DNA of 38,430 nucleotides from a virus: positions 1-38,430 of the IMG/VR virus record IMGVR_UViG_3300045997_000037; one strand, 5' to 3'. The notes under the pieces are model-generated. The model was not told the origin of the DNA. It worked only from the letters and a program-made list of their open reading frames with translations, and searched no databases. A program made the position numbers and the translations under genes. Positions 12,638 through 21,756 of this stretch are shown piece by piece; position 1 is the first letter of the stretch; the number at the start of each line of letters is the position of its first letter.

Positions 12638-13880
12638 ACCACGAGTCGCAACCGAGACGACGCCCGCGCTCGACATGCGGCGCGTCAAGTGGAGTGACCT
12701 CCGGCCCCACCCCAAGAACGCGCGGAACGGCGACATCGAAGTCATCAAGGAATCCGTGCGGGTCAATGGCATCTACCGCCCCGTCATCACCGCCCATGAC
12801 GGCACCATCCTCGCCGGGCACCACCTCTGGTTCGCCCTCGGGGAACTCGGCTACGAGGACGTGGACATCGTCAGGCTGCCGATCGAGCCCACCAGCGCGG
12901 AGGCCACCCGCATCCTGCTGGTTGACAACCGCAGCGCCGATCTGGGGAACTACGACGACGGATTGCTGGCCCAGTTACTCACCGACCTCGACGACGCCAC
13001 CGGCCTGCTCGGCTCCGGGTACACCGACGACGACCTCGCCGACCTCCTCACCGCCGTCAACACCCCCCTCGACGGGCAGACCGACCCCGACGACGTTCCC
13101 TCGGCGCACCCCACCCGGCACAAGACCAAGACCGGGCAGACATGGATACTCGGCGACCACCGGCTGCACGTCGGGGACTCCCGCGACCCCGACGCGTACC
13201 GGGCGGTCATGGACGGCGAGCACGCCCACCTGCTGCTCACCGACCCCCCCTACGGGGTGGACTACGTCGGCAAGACCGACGAGGCGCTGACCATCGACGG
13301 CGACTCCGACGGAGTCAGGGAACTCGTCGCCGCCGTGCTGGGCAACGCCCACGCGCACCTCGCCAACGGGGCCGTGTTCTACGTGTTCTCGCCACCCGGG
13401 CCGCTGGTCGCCGACTTCATGGCCGCCATCGCCGACGCCGGGCTCAAGATGCGCCAGACCCTCATCTGGGTCAAAGACCTGTTCGTGCTCGGGCACTCCG
13501 ACTACCACTACAAGCACGAGCCGGTGCTCTACGGGTGGACCGAGGGCGGCATCCACCGCTACACCGGGGGCCGGGCACGGGACAGCGTCCTCAACCACGC
13601 CCGCCCGCAACGGTCCAAGGACCACCCCACCATGAAGCCCGTGGCGCTGCTGGAGGACATGATCGGCCCGTCGTCACGGACCACCGACCTCGTGCTCGAC
13701 CCGTTCGGCGGGTCCGGGTCCACCCTCATCGCCTGCGAACGGCTCGGCCGCCGGGCCCGGGTCATCGAGATCGACCCCCGGTACGCCGACGTGATCTGCC
13801 GCAGGTTCGAGGAGTTCAGGGGGATACTGCCTGTGAACGCCGAAACCGGCGAGGTCGTGTCGTTCACCGGGGAGGGCTGA
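12621..13880 (+). CDS. ParB-domain / DNA methyltransferase fusion protein
   Basis: 419 residues. Residues 19-105 form a ParB/sulfiredoxin-like domain (VKWSDLRPHPKNAR, then GTILAGHHLW). The rest is a DNA methyltransferase with catalytic TDPPYGVDY (207-215) before the SAM-binding DPFGGSGST (360-368), the beta-class order shared with CcrM and M.HinfI. Such fusions often sit beside terminase genes. It would methylate adenine N6 or cytosine N4 in DNA. GTG at 12621 is supported by AAGGAG seven bases upstream. A perfect palindrome (13302-13316) encodes DSDGV. Confidence 0.9.
   Translation: MQTQGEPRVATETTPALDMRRVKWSDLRPHPKNARNGDIEVIKESVRVNGIYRPVITAHDGTILAGHHLWFALGELGYEDVDIVRLPIEPTSAEATRILLVDNRSADLGNYDDGLLAQLLTDLDDATGLLGSGYTDDDLADLLTAVNTPLDGQTDPDDVPSAHPTRHKTKTGQTWILGDHRLHVGDSRDPDAYRAVMDGEHAHLLLTDPPYGVDYVGKTDEALTIDGDSDGVRELVAAVLGNAHAHLANGAVFYVFSPPGPLVADFMAAIADAGLKMRQTLIWVKDLFVLGHSDYHYKHEPVLYGWTEGGIHRYTGGRARDSVLNHARPQRSKDHPTMKPVALLEDMIGPSSRTTDLVLDPFGGSGSTLIACERLGRRARVIEIDPRYADVICRRFEEFRGILPVNAETGEVVSFTGEG
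13302..13316. repeat. GACTCC palindrome inside the methyltransferase gene
   Basis: GACTCCGACGGAGTC, the first perfect copy in the rightward arm. Confidence 0.8.
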
Positions 13881-14338
13881 TGTCAGGCAAGGACGGCGTG
13901 GCGCGCCGCACCGGGCAGGCCGCGACCGCGCTGCGCCTCGCGGGCGCGTCGTATGCGGAGGTCGCCGAGGCGCTGGGGCTGGCCGACGCCGTCGAGGCCC
14001 GCAACATCGTGGAACGTGATCTGGCCACCCGGTCCGATGACGAGGTGGGCCGGACCGCGCTGCGCGCCGAGGAGGAGGCCCGAATCCTGCGGCTGCTGCG
14101 CGGGGTGTGGGCGAAGGCCACCACCCCCAGCGACCCGGAGCACCTCGTCGCCGCCCGCATCGCGCTGGCCATGGTCGATCGGCACGCCCGGCTCATGGGC
14201 CTCGACATGCCGACCGAGGTCATCGTCTACACGCCGACCACTTCCGAGATCGACGCGTGGGTGGCCGAGGTGGTGGCGCTCCAGCACACCGACATCCTCG
14301 ACGTGGAGGAGGCCGATGTCCTCGCCATCGAAGCGTAA
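13880..14338 (+). CDS. terS: Terminase small subunit (candidate)
   Basis: 152 residues just upstream of the large terminase. Residues 10-45 (RTGQAATALRLAGASYAEVA) read as a helix-turn-helix like those that recognise packaging sites, followed by a long helical stretch suited to oligomerisation. The ATG overlaps the preceding stop by one base (TGATG), and the gene overlaps the next by 23 bases. The assignment rests on size, fold guess and position; the 131-residue protein that follows is the alternative. Confidence 0.6.
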   Translation: MSGKDGVARRTGQAATALRLAGASYAEVAEALGLADAVEARNIVERDLATRSDDEVGRTALRAEEEARILRLLRGVWAKATTPSDPEHLVAARIALAMVDRHARLMGLDMPTEVIVYTPTTSEIDAWVAEVVALQHTDILDVEEADVLAIEA

Positions 14339-14711
14339 GGGTGGGCGACCCCCGACGCCGGACCCCGACTTCGTCGCCGCCGAGGTCGAGGCCGCCCGGA
14401 TGCTGACCGAGGACGCCGACTCCACCGGAGTCGTCCGACGTGACTGGCGCCGCGCCGCGCTCGGCGGCATGTCGGCGACGGAGGCGGTGGCCGTGGCCGG
14501 GACGATCAAGTTGGCGCACCTCAAGTTGGGCAACCGGCTGGCGCACCTCGCGTCCCGGTGTGCCGCTGACGACGGGGTGAGCCGGGACTCGTGGATTCGC
14601 GGACTCGTTGCCCGTGAAGTCGCGGCGCGCACCGGGGAGGACTACGAAACCCTGCTGCAACCGCTGGGGCTCAACAGCACCCGGCGCACGGGCGGACAGC
14701 GGGTGCGGTGA
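14316..14711 (+). CDS. Hypothetical packaging-region protein
   Basis: 131 residues with a basic proline-rich start (MSSPSKRKGGRPPTPDPD), then helical sequence. It lies between the small and large terminase genes with overlapping ends on both sides, so its product is probably made with them; it could help packaging. GGAGGAGG before the ATG. The perfect palindrome at 14418-14432 encodes DSTGV. Confidence 0.7.
   Translation: MSSPSKRKGGRPPTPDPDFVAAEVEAARMLTEDADSTGVVRRDWRRAALGGMSATEAVAVAGTIKLAHLKLGNRLAHLASRCAADDGVSRDSWIRGLVAREVAARTGEDYETLLQPLGLNSTRRTGGQRVR
14418..14432. repeat. GACTCC palindrome inside a gene
   Basis: GACTCCACCGGAGTC, perfect arms, in the gene between the two terminase subunits. 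Confidence 0.8.
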
Positions 14712-16087
14712 TGGTGACCATTGACCCGGAGGCGTACAAGCGGTGGACCCCGGCCGCGCAGGAGAAGGCGCTGAACCTGCTGCGGGCCGCGCAGAACGAG
14801 AAGTGGCGCCCGTTCTACTGCACGGACAGCCAGTGTGACGGCAAGCCGCACGACAACTGGGCATGGAACCACGCACGCTCCGACCAGCGGCCACCCACCG
14901 ACATGGACTGGGTGGTGTGGGCGCTGATCGGCGGCCGTGGCTCGGGCAAGACCCGGACCGGCTGCGAGATGACCCACCGCGTCATCGAGAAGGTGCCGCG
15001 CATCGCGCTGATCGCCGCGACCGGCGCCGACATCCGCGACACCCTGCTGGAAGGCGAGTCCGGCATCCTCACCATCTACCCGCCGGGCAAGCGCCCGGTG
15101 TACGAGCCGTCGAAGCGCCGCGTCACCTTCCACAACGGGGCCGTGGCCACCACGTTCTCGGCCGAGGAACCCGACCGCCTCCGTGGCCCGGAGCACTACT
15201 GGGTGTGGGCCGACGAGCCCGCCCACTGGGCGCTCGTGCAGGAGGTGTGGGACATGATGATGTTCGGCCTGCGCCTCGGGCCGCACCCGCGTGTCGTGGT
15301 GACCACCACCCCGAAGCCCCGGCCGTGGCTCAAGTCCCTGCTCAAGGAGGACACGACCCGGATCAGCCGGGTGTCCACCTACGCGAACCTCGCCAACCTG
15401 TCCCCGGTGTTCGCCGAGCGGATCATCAACAAGTACGAGGGCACCCGACTCGGCCGTCAGGAGTTGCACGCCGAGGTGCTGGAAGATGTCGAAGGCGCCC
15501 TGTGGTCGTGGGAGTTGATCGAACGCGCCCGGGTCGCCGTCGAGCCGGAACTGCGCCGGATCGTGGTCGGGGTGGACCCGGCCGGGTCGAAGAAGAAGTC
15601 CGCCGACGAGACGGGCATCGTCGTCGTCGGCGAGGCCGACGGGGAACTGTTCGTGCTGGAGGACTTGTCCGGGCACTACTCGCCGTACGAGTGGGCGTCG
15701 AAGGCGAACGCCGCGTACGAGAAGTGGAGCGCGGACGCGATCGTCGCGGAGAAGAACTTTGGCGGCGACATGGTGGCCCACACCATCAAGACCTCCGGGT
15801 ACACCGGGGCCCGGGTGCTGGTCCGCCAGACCCGCCGGTCCAAGGCCCTGCGCGCCGAGCCGATCGTCGGCCGGTACGAGAAGGACGAGGGCCACGTCCA
15901 CCATGTCGGCACCTCGCTGGGCGACCTTGAGTCGCAGATGACCGAGTGGGTTCCGGCCGAGGACCCGGACTCCCCGGACCGCGTCGATGCGCTGGTCTAC
16001 GCCTGCACGGAACTGCTCAAGAACGCGGTCCCGGGTGCGGTGGCGAACCCGACGAAGTTGCGAATCGTCCGGGGCGGGGCGGCATGA
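14711..16087 (+). CDS. terL: Terminase large subunit
   Basis: 458 residues. ATPase domain with Walker A GGRGSGKT (74-81) and Walker B VWADE (165-169); the nuclease domain begins near VVGVDPAGS (286-294) with a further acidic cluster PDRVDALVYA near the end. It drives ATP-dependent DNA packaging at the portal and cuts the concatemer. The ATG shares an A with the upstream stop; a GTG three bases earlier is the alternative start. Confidence 0.95.
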   Translation: MVTIDPEAYKRWTPAAQEKALNLLRAAQNEKWRPFYCTDSQCDGKPHDNWAWNHARSDQRPPTDMDWVVWALIGGRGSGKTRTGCEMTHRVIEKVPRIALIAATGADIRDTLLEGESGILTIYPPGKRPVYEPSKRRVTFHNGAVATTFSAEEPDRLRGPEHYWVWADEPAHWALVQEVWDMMMFGLRLGPHPRVVVTTTPKPRPWLKSLLKEDTTRISRVSTYANLANLSPVFAERIINKYEGTRLGRQELHAEVLEDVEGALWSWELIERARVAVEPELRRIVVGVDPAGSKKKSADETGIVVVGEADGELFVLEDLSGHYSPYEWASKANAAYEKWSADAIVAEKNFGGDMVAHTIKTSGYTGARVLVRQTRRSKALRAEPIVGRYEKDEGHVHHVGTSLGDLESQMTEWVPAEDPDSPDRVDALVYACTELLKNAVPGAVANPTKLRIVRGGAA

Positions 16088-16135
16088 AGCGGCACAGCGC
16101 CGCGACGCGCTGCAATACTGCCACCGGGAGGTGCC

Positions 16136-16459
16136 ATGTGGGGCGTTGACTGGCCGACGCTGCTGGCTGCTGTTGTCGTCGGCACGCTCGCCGTTGCCCG
16201 CATGACCCGACTCGTGGTGGACGACGACTGGCCGCCGATGCTCTGGTTCCGCAAGGTGTGGGACCGGGTGTGGAAGCAGTCCCCGTGGGTGTCACTCATA
16301 GAGTGCCCGTTCTGCACGAGTCCATACGTCGCCGCCGTCACAATCGGGTGGGCGATCCTCTCTGACCTGCACTGGTCGTGGTGGCTGTTCCACGGCTGGT
16401 TGGCGGTCGCGTACATCTCAGCCATGGTGAACGTCCGCGACATCCCACCGGAGGCATGA
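16136..16459 (+). CDS. DUF1360-like small membrane protein
   Basis: 107 residues with hydrophobic segments at about 8-25, 62-78 and 83-98. The motif ECPFCTSPY (56-64) between membrane segments resembles the CPxCxxFW signature of DUF1360 proteins, frequent in phage head operons and of unknown function. GGGAGG precedes the ATG. The gene separates terminase and portal. Confidence 0.75.
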   Translation: MWGVDWPTLLAAVVVGTLAVARMTRLVVDDDWPPMLWFRKVWDRVWKQSPWVSLIECPFCTSPYVAAVTIGWAILSDLHWSWWLFHGWLAVAYISAMVNVRDIPPEA

Positions 16460-16460
16460 C

Positions 16461-18248
16461 ATGGCCCGTACCCGCCGCACCGCACCCGTCGTGCCGGAGA
16501 ACTCAGCGCTGGTCGCCAGCGCCGTGAACATGCCGCCGGTCGTGCGGAACATGACCGGCAAGACCCAGCAGTGGCAGGGTCAGGCGTGGAACTACTACGA
16601 CCGCATCGGCGAACTGAGGTTCGTGAGCAACTGGGTGGGCAACGTCATGTCGCGCGCCCGGCTGGTCGTGGCCAAGGACATCGACGGGGTGCTCATCCCG
16701 CAGTCCGACGGCCCGGCGGTCGAAGCCCTCGACGCCTACTTCGGCGGCTGGCAGGGCCAGTCCCAGATGCTCCAGCAGACCGGGGTCCACCTCACCGTCC
16801 CCGGCGAGATGTACCACGTCGTCGTCGGGGAGACGGAGTGGCATTGCCTCGCCCACGACAAGGTCACCGGCTCGGCCAAGACCCTGACCGCCGACCTCGG
16901 CGACGGCAAGCGCACCCAACTCGGGACCAAGGACATGGCCATCCGGGTGTGGACACCGCACCCCCGCGAGCCCCTGATGGCCGACAGCCCGGTGCGGTCC
17001 AACCTCGGCACGCTGGCAGAGATCGCCACCCTGAACGCGCATGTGCAGGCCCAACTGGAGTCCCGCCTCGCGGGCGCTGGCATCCTCATGCTGCCCTCCG
17101 AGATCACCTTCCCGATCCCCAAGGAGGCCGACCCGGGCGCGACGCAGGCCGACCTGTTCATGGCCACCCTCGCGGAGGCCATGATTACCCCGATCAAGGA
17201 CCGGGACTCCGCGTCGGCGCTGGTCCCGATCGTGGTCACCGCCCCCGGCGAGTTCTTGGGCGACGTGAAGCACCTGACGTTCTGGACCGAACTGGACGAC
17301 AAGACCATCGAGATGCGCGACAACGCGGTGAAGCGCCTCGCCCTCGGGTTGGACACGCCGCCGGAGGTGCTGCTCGGCATGGCCGACAGCAACCACTGGA
17401 ACGCGTGGCTGGTGGACGAGGCGGCGGTGAAGTCGCACCTTGAGCCCCGGCTGGCCGTCGTCGCGCACGCGGTGACCACCGCCTACCTGCGCCCGTCGCT
17501 CAAGGGTCAGGTGGGCGACCCGGAGAACTACTACGTCGTGGCCGACACGTCGGAGATCAGGCTGCGGCCGAACCGCTCCAAGGAGGCCGTCGAACTGTAC
17601 GACCGTGGCGAACTGGGCGCGAAGGCGATGCTCCGCGAGACGGGGTTCAAGCCGGAGGACGCCATGGACGAGAAGGAGCGCACGGCGTGGCTGCTGCGCA
17701 AGATCGCCACCGGCTCCACCAGCCCGGAGCAGACACAGGCCGCGCTGCGCATCCTCGGCGCCGACCTCGGGATCGTGACTCCGTCGGAGTCGAACGGGGA
17801 GATCACTCCAGTTCTGGACAACAAGCGCACCCTCAAAGGACACCCGGTCCAGCAGATTCCCGACCGGGCGCGCAGCGAGGCGGACCGGGCCAGCCGCGAG
17901 GATGCCGCGTCAGCCCGCGCCGCGACGCTGGCCGCCGCCGACGTGCTCGTGTACCGGGCGCTGGAGCGCACCGGCAACCGGCTGTGCTCCGGGGCGCGCA
18001 AGGCCGAACTGTCCAGCACCCCCGCGCAGTGGCGCTACATGTACGTCGATTCGGTGCCGGACAACGTGCTGGAGGGGGCGTGGGGATTCGCCGGGGAGGT
18101 GCTGGCCGAGACGGGCGACATGCTCCAGACGGCCCGCATCTGCGCCGCGCTCGACGGGTACGTCCGGTTCATCATGGGCGACAAGCGCAAGCACCACCGT
18201 GACCTTCTGGAAGCGGCCCTGATCGCGGCGGGTGTGATCGAACCGTGA
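16461..18248 (+). CDS. Portal protein
   Basis: 595 residues, directly after terminase and before the head morphogenesis gene. The early segment WNYYDRIGELRFVSNWVGN and the clip/wing-type sequence VLLGMADSNHWNAWLVDE near residue 312 are typical of actinophage portals, which form the dodecameric ring for DNA entry and exit. ATG at 16461 with GGAGG nine bases upstream. A palindrome at 17777-17791 encodes TPSES in the C-terminal third. Confidence 0.9.
   Translation: MARTRRTAPVVPENSALVASAVNMPPVVRNMTGKTQQWQGQAWNYYDRIGELRFVSNWVGNVMSRARLVVAKDIDGVLIPQSDGPAVEALDAYFGGWQGQSQMLQQTGVHLTVPGEMYHVVVGETEWHCLAHDKVTGSAKTLTADLGDGKRTQLGTKDMAIRVWTPHPREPLMADSPVRSNLGTLAEIATLNAHVQAQLESRLAGAGILMLPSEITFPIPKEADPGATQADLFMATLAEAMITPIKDRDSASALVPIVVTAPGEFLGDVKHLTFWTELDDKTIEMRDNAVKRLALGLDTPPEVLLGMADSNHWNAWLVDEAAVKSHLEPRLAVVAHAVTTAYLRPSLKGQVGDPENYYVVADTSEIRLRPNRSKEAVELYDRGELGAKAMLRETGFKPEDAMDEKERTAWLLRKIATGSTSPEQTQAALRILGADLGIVTPSESNGEITPVLDNKRTLKGHPVQQIPDRARSEADRASREDAASARAATLAAADVLVYRALERTGNRLCSGARKAELSSTPAQWRYMYVDSVPDNVLEGAWGFAGEVLAETGDMLQTARICAALDGYVRFIMGDKRKHHRDLLEAALIAAGVIEP
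17777..17791. repeat. GACTCC palindrome inside the portal gene
   Basis: GACTCCGTCGGAGTC, perfect arms. Confidence 0.8.
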
Positions 18249-18490
18249 CCGCATGGTGGTCATGGGTCCTGACCGCCGTCGGAGTCACCGGGCTGTACTT
18301 CGCCGGGCGCAAGGTGTGGTGGGCGTGGCTCATCGGACTCGGCGCGCAGGTGCTCTGGTTCTCCTACGCGGTGGCCACTGAGCAGTACGGTTTCATCGTC
18401 TCAGCGTTCGCCTACGGCTGGGTCTACGCCCGGAATGCAAGACTGTGGTGGGTGCAGCACAACGCACAGAGGGAGACGGCTGATGTCTGA
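18245..18490 (+). CDS. Small membrane protein in the head operon
   Basis: 81 residues, starting MTAWWSWVLTAVGVTGLYFA, with two or three hydrophobic segments and many tryptophans. The GTG overlaps the portal stop (GTGA) and the 3' end overlaps the next gene by eight bases. Function unknown; it is the second membrane protein inserted among the virion genes. Confidence 0.7.
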   Translation: MTAWWSWVLTAVGVTGLYFAGRKVWWAWLIGLGAQVLWFSYAVATEQYGFIVSAFAYGWVYARNARLWWVQHNAQRETADV

Positions 18491-21400
18491 CCTTGGGTAC
18501 CGCGAGGAGTTCCGCGTCTCCCGCATCAAGGAGATGGACCGCGTGTCGGCCGACCTGTTCGGTGCGATCGACAAGGCCCTAACCTCCGGGCTCACGGGTG
18601 AGGACTTCGCTAACGCCATCGCCGAGCCGCTGTTCGCCTCGTTCGTCGCGCAGTACGACGCGGAGGGCAAGTCCCCGTTCGCCATCTTCGACTCGCCGCG
18701 CAAGGCGTGGGACTGGTTCTACGGCCGGGTGAAGGCCGGGCTCGACGCGGTCACCTCCGCGTCGGAGGCCAAGCGGATCGCCGACTGGCTGGGCACCGCC
18801 GTGGTCAACGGCGCGAAGGTGGCCGGGACGGAGCACGAGGACGGCAAGATGTGGCTGTCGCGGAGGGACGACAAGGTCCGCCCGAAGCACACGAAGGCCG
18901 ACGGTCAGGTGGTCCCGTGGGGCGTCCCTTTCGTCGTGGACGGCTACGAGTTCGCGTTCCCCGGTGAGCCCGTCGGCCCGCCGGAGTTGTGGCTGAACTG
19001 CCGGTGCGTCGCGGCACCCGCCGTGCTGCCGTCGCCGATCACGGCCGCCGCCGACGAGGGCTCCACCGGCAAGGTGATCGTCGCCATCCCGGCAGCCGAC
19101 GACCCGATCTGGAACGCTTCCAGTGAGCCGAAGCCGCACATGACGATGATCTGGCTGGGCAAGCAGGAGTTCACCCCGGAGGACTGGGGTGCGATCCTCG
19201 GTGGGGTCCGGGCCGCAGCCGAGGAGTTCGGCGCCGCAGAGGGCGGGCCGCAGGACTTGTCGGTCACCGGCCGGGAGCCTCTGGGCGACGACGACGCCGA
19301 CGTGCTCATGCTCGACCCCGGCCGGATGGCCGCGCTGCGCAACTACATGCTGACCCACGAGACGATCTGCAAGGCGTACGAGGCGGTGGACCAGTACCCG
19401 CAATGGACCCCGCACCTGACGCTCGGCTACCCGGAAACGCCTGCGAAGGGCGAGCCGGGTGACACGATTCGCTTCGATCGTCTGGCAGTCTGGGACGGTG
19501 ACTACGAGGGCGAGGAGTACCCGATGAGCACGGACGTGGTGCAGGACGAGGACATCGACCTCGACAACATGCCCGACGAGCCGGAGTGGGACGACGCCGA
19601 ACTGACCGGCGCGCCGATCCCGTGGCACGGCGTGCTCGCGCCCGAGGGCGTGTTCTCCGGCGACGGCCGGAAGTTCACCGAGGGCGCCCTGTCGTGGCGG
19701 GAACTGCCCCTGCCGCTGCTGTGGCAGGAGAAGTCCGGCATGGGCCACGAGGGCTCCGTCATCGTGGGCTCCATCGAGCGCATCTGGAAGGACGGGAACC
19801 TGACCCGCGCGTCGGGCACGTTCGCCGACACGGAGGACGCCGACAAGGTCATCGGCCTCATGGTCGATGGTCACCTGCGGGGCGTGTCGGTGGACGTGGA
19901 TCAGGCCGAGATGGCGATGGAATCCGAGGACTCCGACCGGATGCTGTTCTCCAAGGGCCGGATCAGCGCGGCCACGCTGTGCTCCATCCCGGCGTTCGCG
20001 GAGGCGTTCGTCACCATCGGCGAGTACGTCAGCGAGGAGGTCCCGATGGTGGCGTCCGGCGGCCCGGGGACGGTGGATGCGGAGGACGTGCCGCTGTTCC
20101 GTGCCTACGACACGGCCGCGCGCAAGCGGATGGCCGACGACGGCCGGGCGCTGCCGGACGGGTCGTTCCCGATCGCCGACGAGGAGGACTTGCGCAACGC
20201 GATCCAAGCGATCGGCCGCGCGAGCGACCCATCGGCGGCGCGTGCCCACATCAAGAAGCGGGCCCGTGCGCTGGGCAAGGGCGACCTGATCCCCGAGGGC
20301 TGGTCGATGGGCGCGTGCGCCTGCCGTGGCTGCGACGACTTCGATTGCGGCGAGGTCGGTTGCGCCTGCTGCTGGTCCTACGACAAGGACGACATGCCTG
20401 TGTTCGCACCGCAGCACCCGCGCGAGGAGGCGATGGCCGCCGCCATGACCGTGCGTGTCGCCGAGGTCCATGACGTTCCAGAGGGGATCGTGGAGGCCGG
20501 ACGCCCCGGCCTGAATCGCATGTCGTTCGAGATTCAGAACATGTCGCCCGAGGCGCTGGCCCTGCTGACCGGCACCAGCAAGGAGTTCAAGCGCGGGCCG
20601 GGCTGGGTCACCGACCCGGTGCCGACGAAGCGCATCCACGACTACTGGACGAAGCCGGGCGAGGCGGGCTACGCCAAGATCGGCTGGGGCACCCCGGGCG
20701 ACTTCCGCCGCCTGCGCGCGCACCTCGCCAAGTTCATCGGCCCCAAGTACCTGAACCGGACCACGGCCGAGTGGCACCACGACGCGCTGGGCTACTGGCC
20801 GGGCGAGAAGGGCAAGCCGGGCAACGCCCCGCTGGCCGGTGAGTCGATGGCCGCGTCGGCCAACCTGTACTCCGGCGAGCAGGGCACCCGCGTGGTCCCG
20901 GCCGAGTGGTTCACCAACCCGGGCCTGACCGGCCCGACCGCGCTGACCATCACCGACGACGGCCGGGTGTTCGGCCACCTCGCCACATGGGGCACCTGCC
21001 ACATCGGCATCCCCGGCACCTGCGTGGAGGCCCCGCCGTCACCGTCGTCGTACGCCTACTACCGGACCGGCGTGGTGATGACCGACGCGGGCGAGGTGCC
21101 CGTGGGCAGCATCACGATGGACACCGGCCACGCCCCGCTCGGCGCCAACGCCCGGGTCGCCGCGTCGCACTACGATCACACGGGTGCGGTGGTCGGCGAC
21201 GTGGCTGCGGGTGACGACGAGTTCGGTATCTGGGTGGCGGGCGCCCTGCGACCGGGACTGTCCAGCGCACAGATCGACGGCCTCCGCGCCGGGGCCCTGT
21301 CGGGCGACTGGCGGGAGATTCGCGGGCATCTGGAACTGGTGGCCGCGCTGGTGGTGAACGTGCCCGGGTTCCCGATCCCGCGCGTCGGCCTCGCGGCCAG

Positions 21401-21611
21401 CGCCGGGGTGCAGTCCGCGCTCGTGGCGGCCGGGCTGGTGCTGCCCGACTCCGGTGGAGTCGCGGACGTGGATGCGGCCGTCGCCGATCTGGTGCAGGCT
21501 GTGGCCGACGAGGTGGAGATGCGCGCCAAGCGCAGGAAGCGCGCGAAGTGCGTGCTTGACGACACGAAGGAACTGCGGGTCGCCGCGCTCCTGAACAGCA
21601 TGGAGGTCTGA
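18483..21611 (+). CDS. Head polyprotein: MuF-like + 2H phosphoesterase + maturation-protease-like
   Basis: 1042 residues. (1) Residues 1-175: MuF-type morphogenesis domain ending in N172-C-R-C. (2) About 195-340: 2H phosphoesterase, with H219-x-T221 in KPHMTMIWLG and H311-x-T313 in TPHLTLGYPE, 92 residues apart. (3) About 390-500: segment like phage capsid proteases (MGHEGSVIVGSIERIW, then GVSVDVDQAEM). (4) 536-606: the DGSFPI...IKKRARALG domain common in actinophage head proteins. (5) 612-631: cysteine cluster. (6) 660-1042: WHHDALGYWPGEKG and capsid-associated sequence. The ATG at 18483 lies within the upstream gene's end, with GAGGGAG before it. Likely assembles and matures the head; the 2H part could act on RNA or cyclic nucleotides. 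Confidence 0.85.
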   Translation: MSDLGYREEFRVSRIKEMDRVSADLFGAIDKALTSGLTGEDFANAIAEPLFASFVAQYDAEGKSPFAIFDSPRKAWDWFYGRVKAGLDAVTSASEAKRIADWLGTAVVNGAKVAGTEHEDGKMWLSRRDDKVRPKHTKADGQVVPWGVPFVVDGYEFAFPGEPVGPPELWLNCRCVAAPAVLPSPITAAADEGSTGKVIVAIPAADDPIWNASSEPKPHMTMIWLGKQEFTPEDWGAILGGVRAAAEEFGAAEGGPQDLSVTGREPLGDDDADVLMLDPGRMAALRNYMLTHETICKAYEAVDQYPQWTPHLTLGYPETPAKGEPGDTIRFDRLAVWDGDYEGEEYPMSTDVVQDEDIDLDNMPDEPEWDDAELTGAPIPWHGVLAPEGVFSGDGRKFTEGALSWRELPLPLLWQEKSGMGHEGSVIVGSIERIWKDGNLTRASGTFADTEDADKVIGLMVDGHLRGVSVDVDQAEMAMESEDSDRMLFSKGRISAATLCSIPAFAEAFVTIGEYVSEEVPMVASGGPGTVDAEDVPLFRAYDTAARKRMADDGRALPDGSFPIADEEDLRNAIQAIGRASDPSAARAHIKKRARALGKGDLIPEGWSMGACACRGCDDFDCGEVGCACCWSYDKDDMPVFAPQHPREEAMAAAMTVRVAEVHDVPEGIVEAGRPGLNRMSFEIQNMSPEALALLTGTSKEFKRGPGWVTDPVPTKRIHDYWTKPGEAGYAKIGWGTPGDFRRLRAHLAKFIGPKYLNRTTAEWHHDALGYWPGEKGKPGNAPLAGESMAASANLYSGEQGTRVVPAEWFTNPGLTGPTALTITDDGRVFGHLATWGTCHIGIPGTCVEAPPSPSSYAYYRTGVVMTDAGEVPVGSITMDTGHAPLGANARVAASHYDHTGAVVGDVAAGDDEFGIWVAGALRPGLSSAQIDGLRAGALSGDWREIRGHLELVAALVVNVPGFPIPRVGLAASAGVQSALVAAGLVLPDSGGVADVDAAVADLVQAVADEVEMRAKRRKRAKCVLDDTKELRVAALLNSMEV
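21447..21461. repeat. GACTCC palindrome inside the head polyprotein gene
   Basis: GACTCCGGTGGAGTC, same sequence as the copy at 31267-31281; encodes DSGGV. Confidence 0.8.
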
Positions 21612-21612
21612 C

Positions 21613-21756
21613 ATGGGATGTGGCTGCGGCGGGAGCAAGTCCGGCGGTGCGAAGTACGAGGTGACCACCTCGGATGGCCGCACGATCGAGGTGAGTTCCC
21701 GCACGGAGGCTCTGGCACTCGTGCGCAAGGAAGGTGGCAGTTGGAAGCAGAAGTGA
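21613..21756 (+). CDS. 47-residue glycine/cysteine-start protein
   Basis: Begins MGCGCGGSKSGGAKYEVTTS and ends with a short helix and lysines. Small proteins with an MGCGCG start followed by a compact beta-alpha domain are common next to actinophage capsid genes; role unknown. The ATG is two bases after the polyprotein stop. Confidence 0.7.
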   Translation: MGCGCGGSKSGGAKYEVTTSDGRTIEVSSRTEALALVRKEGGSWKQK

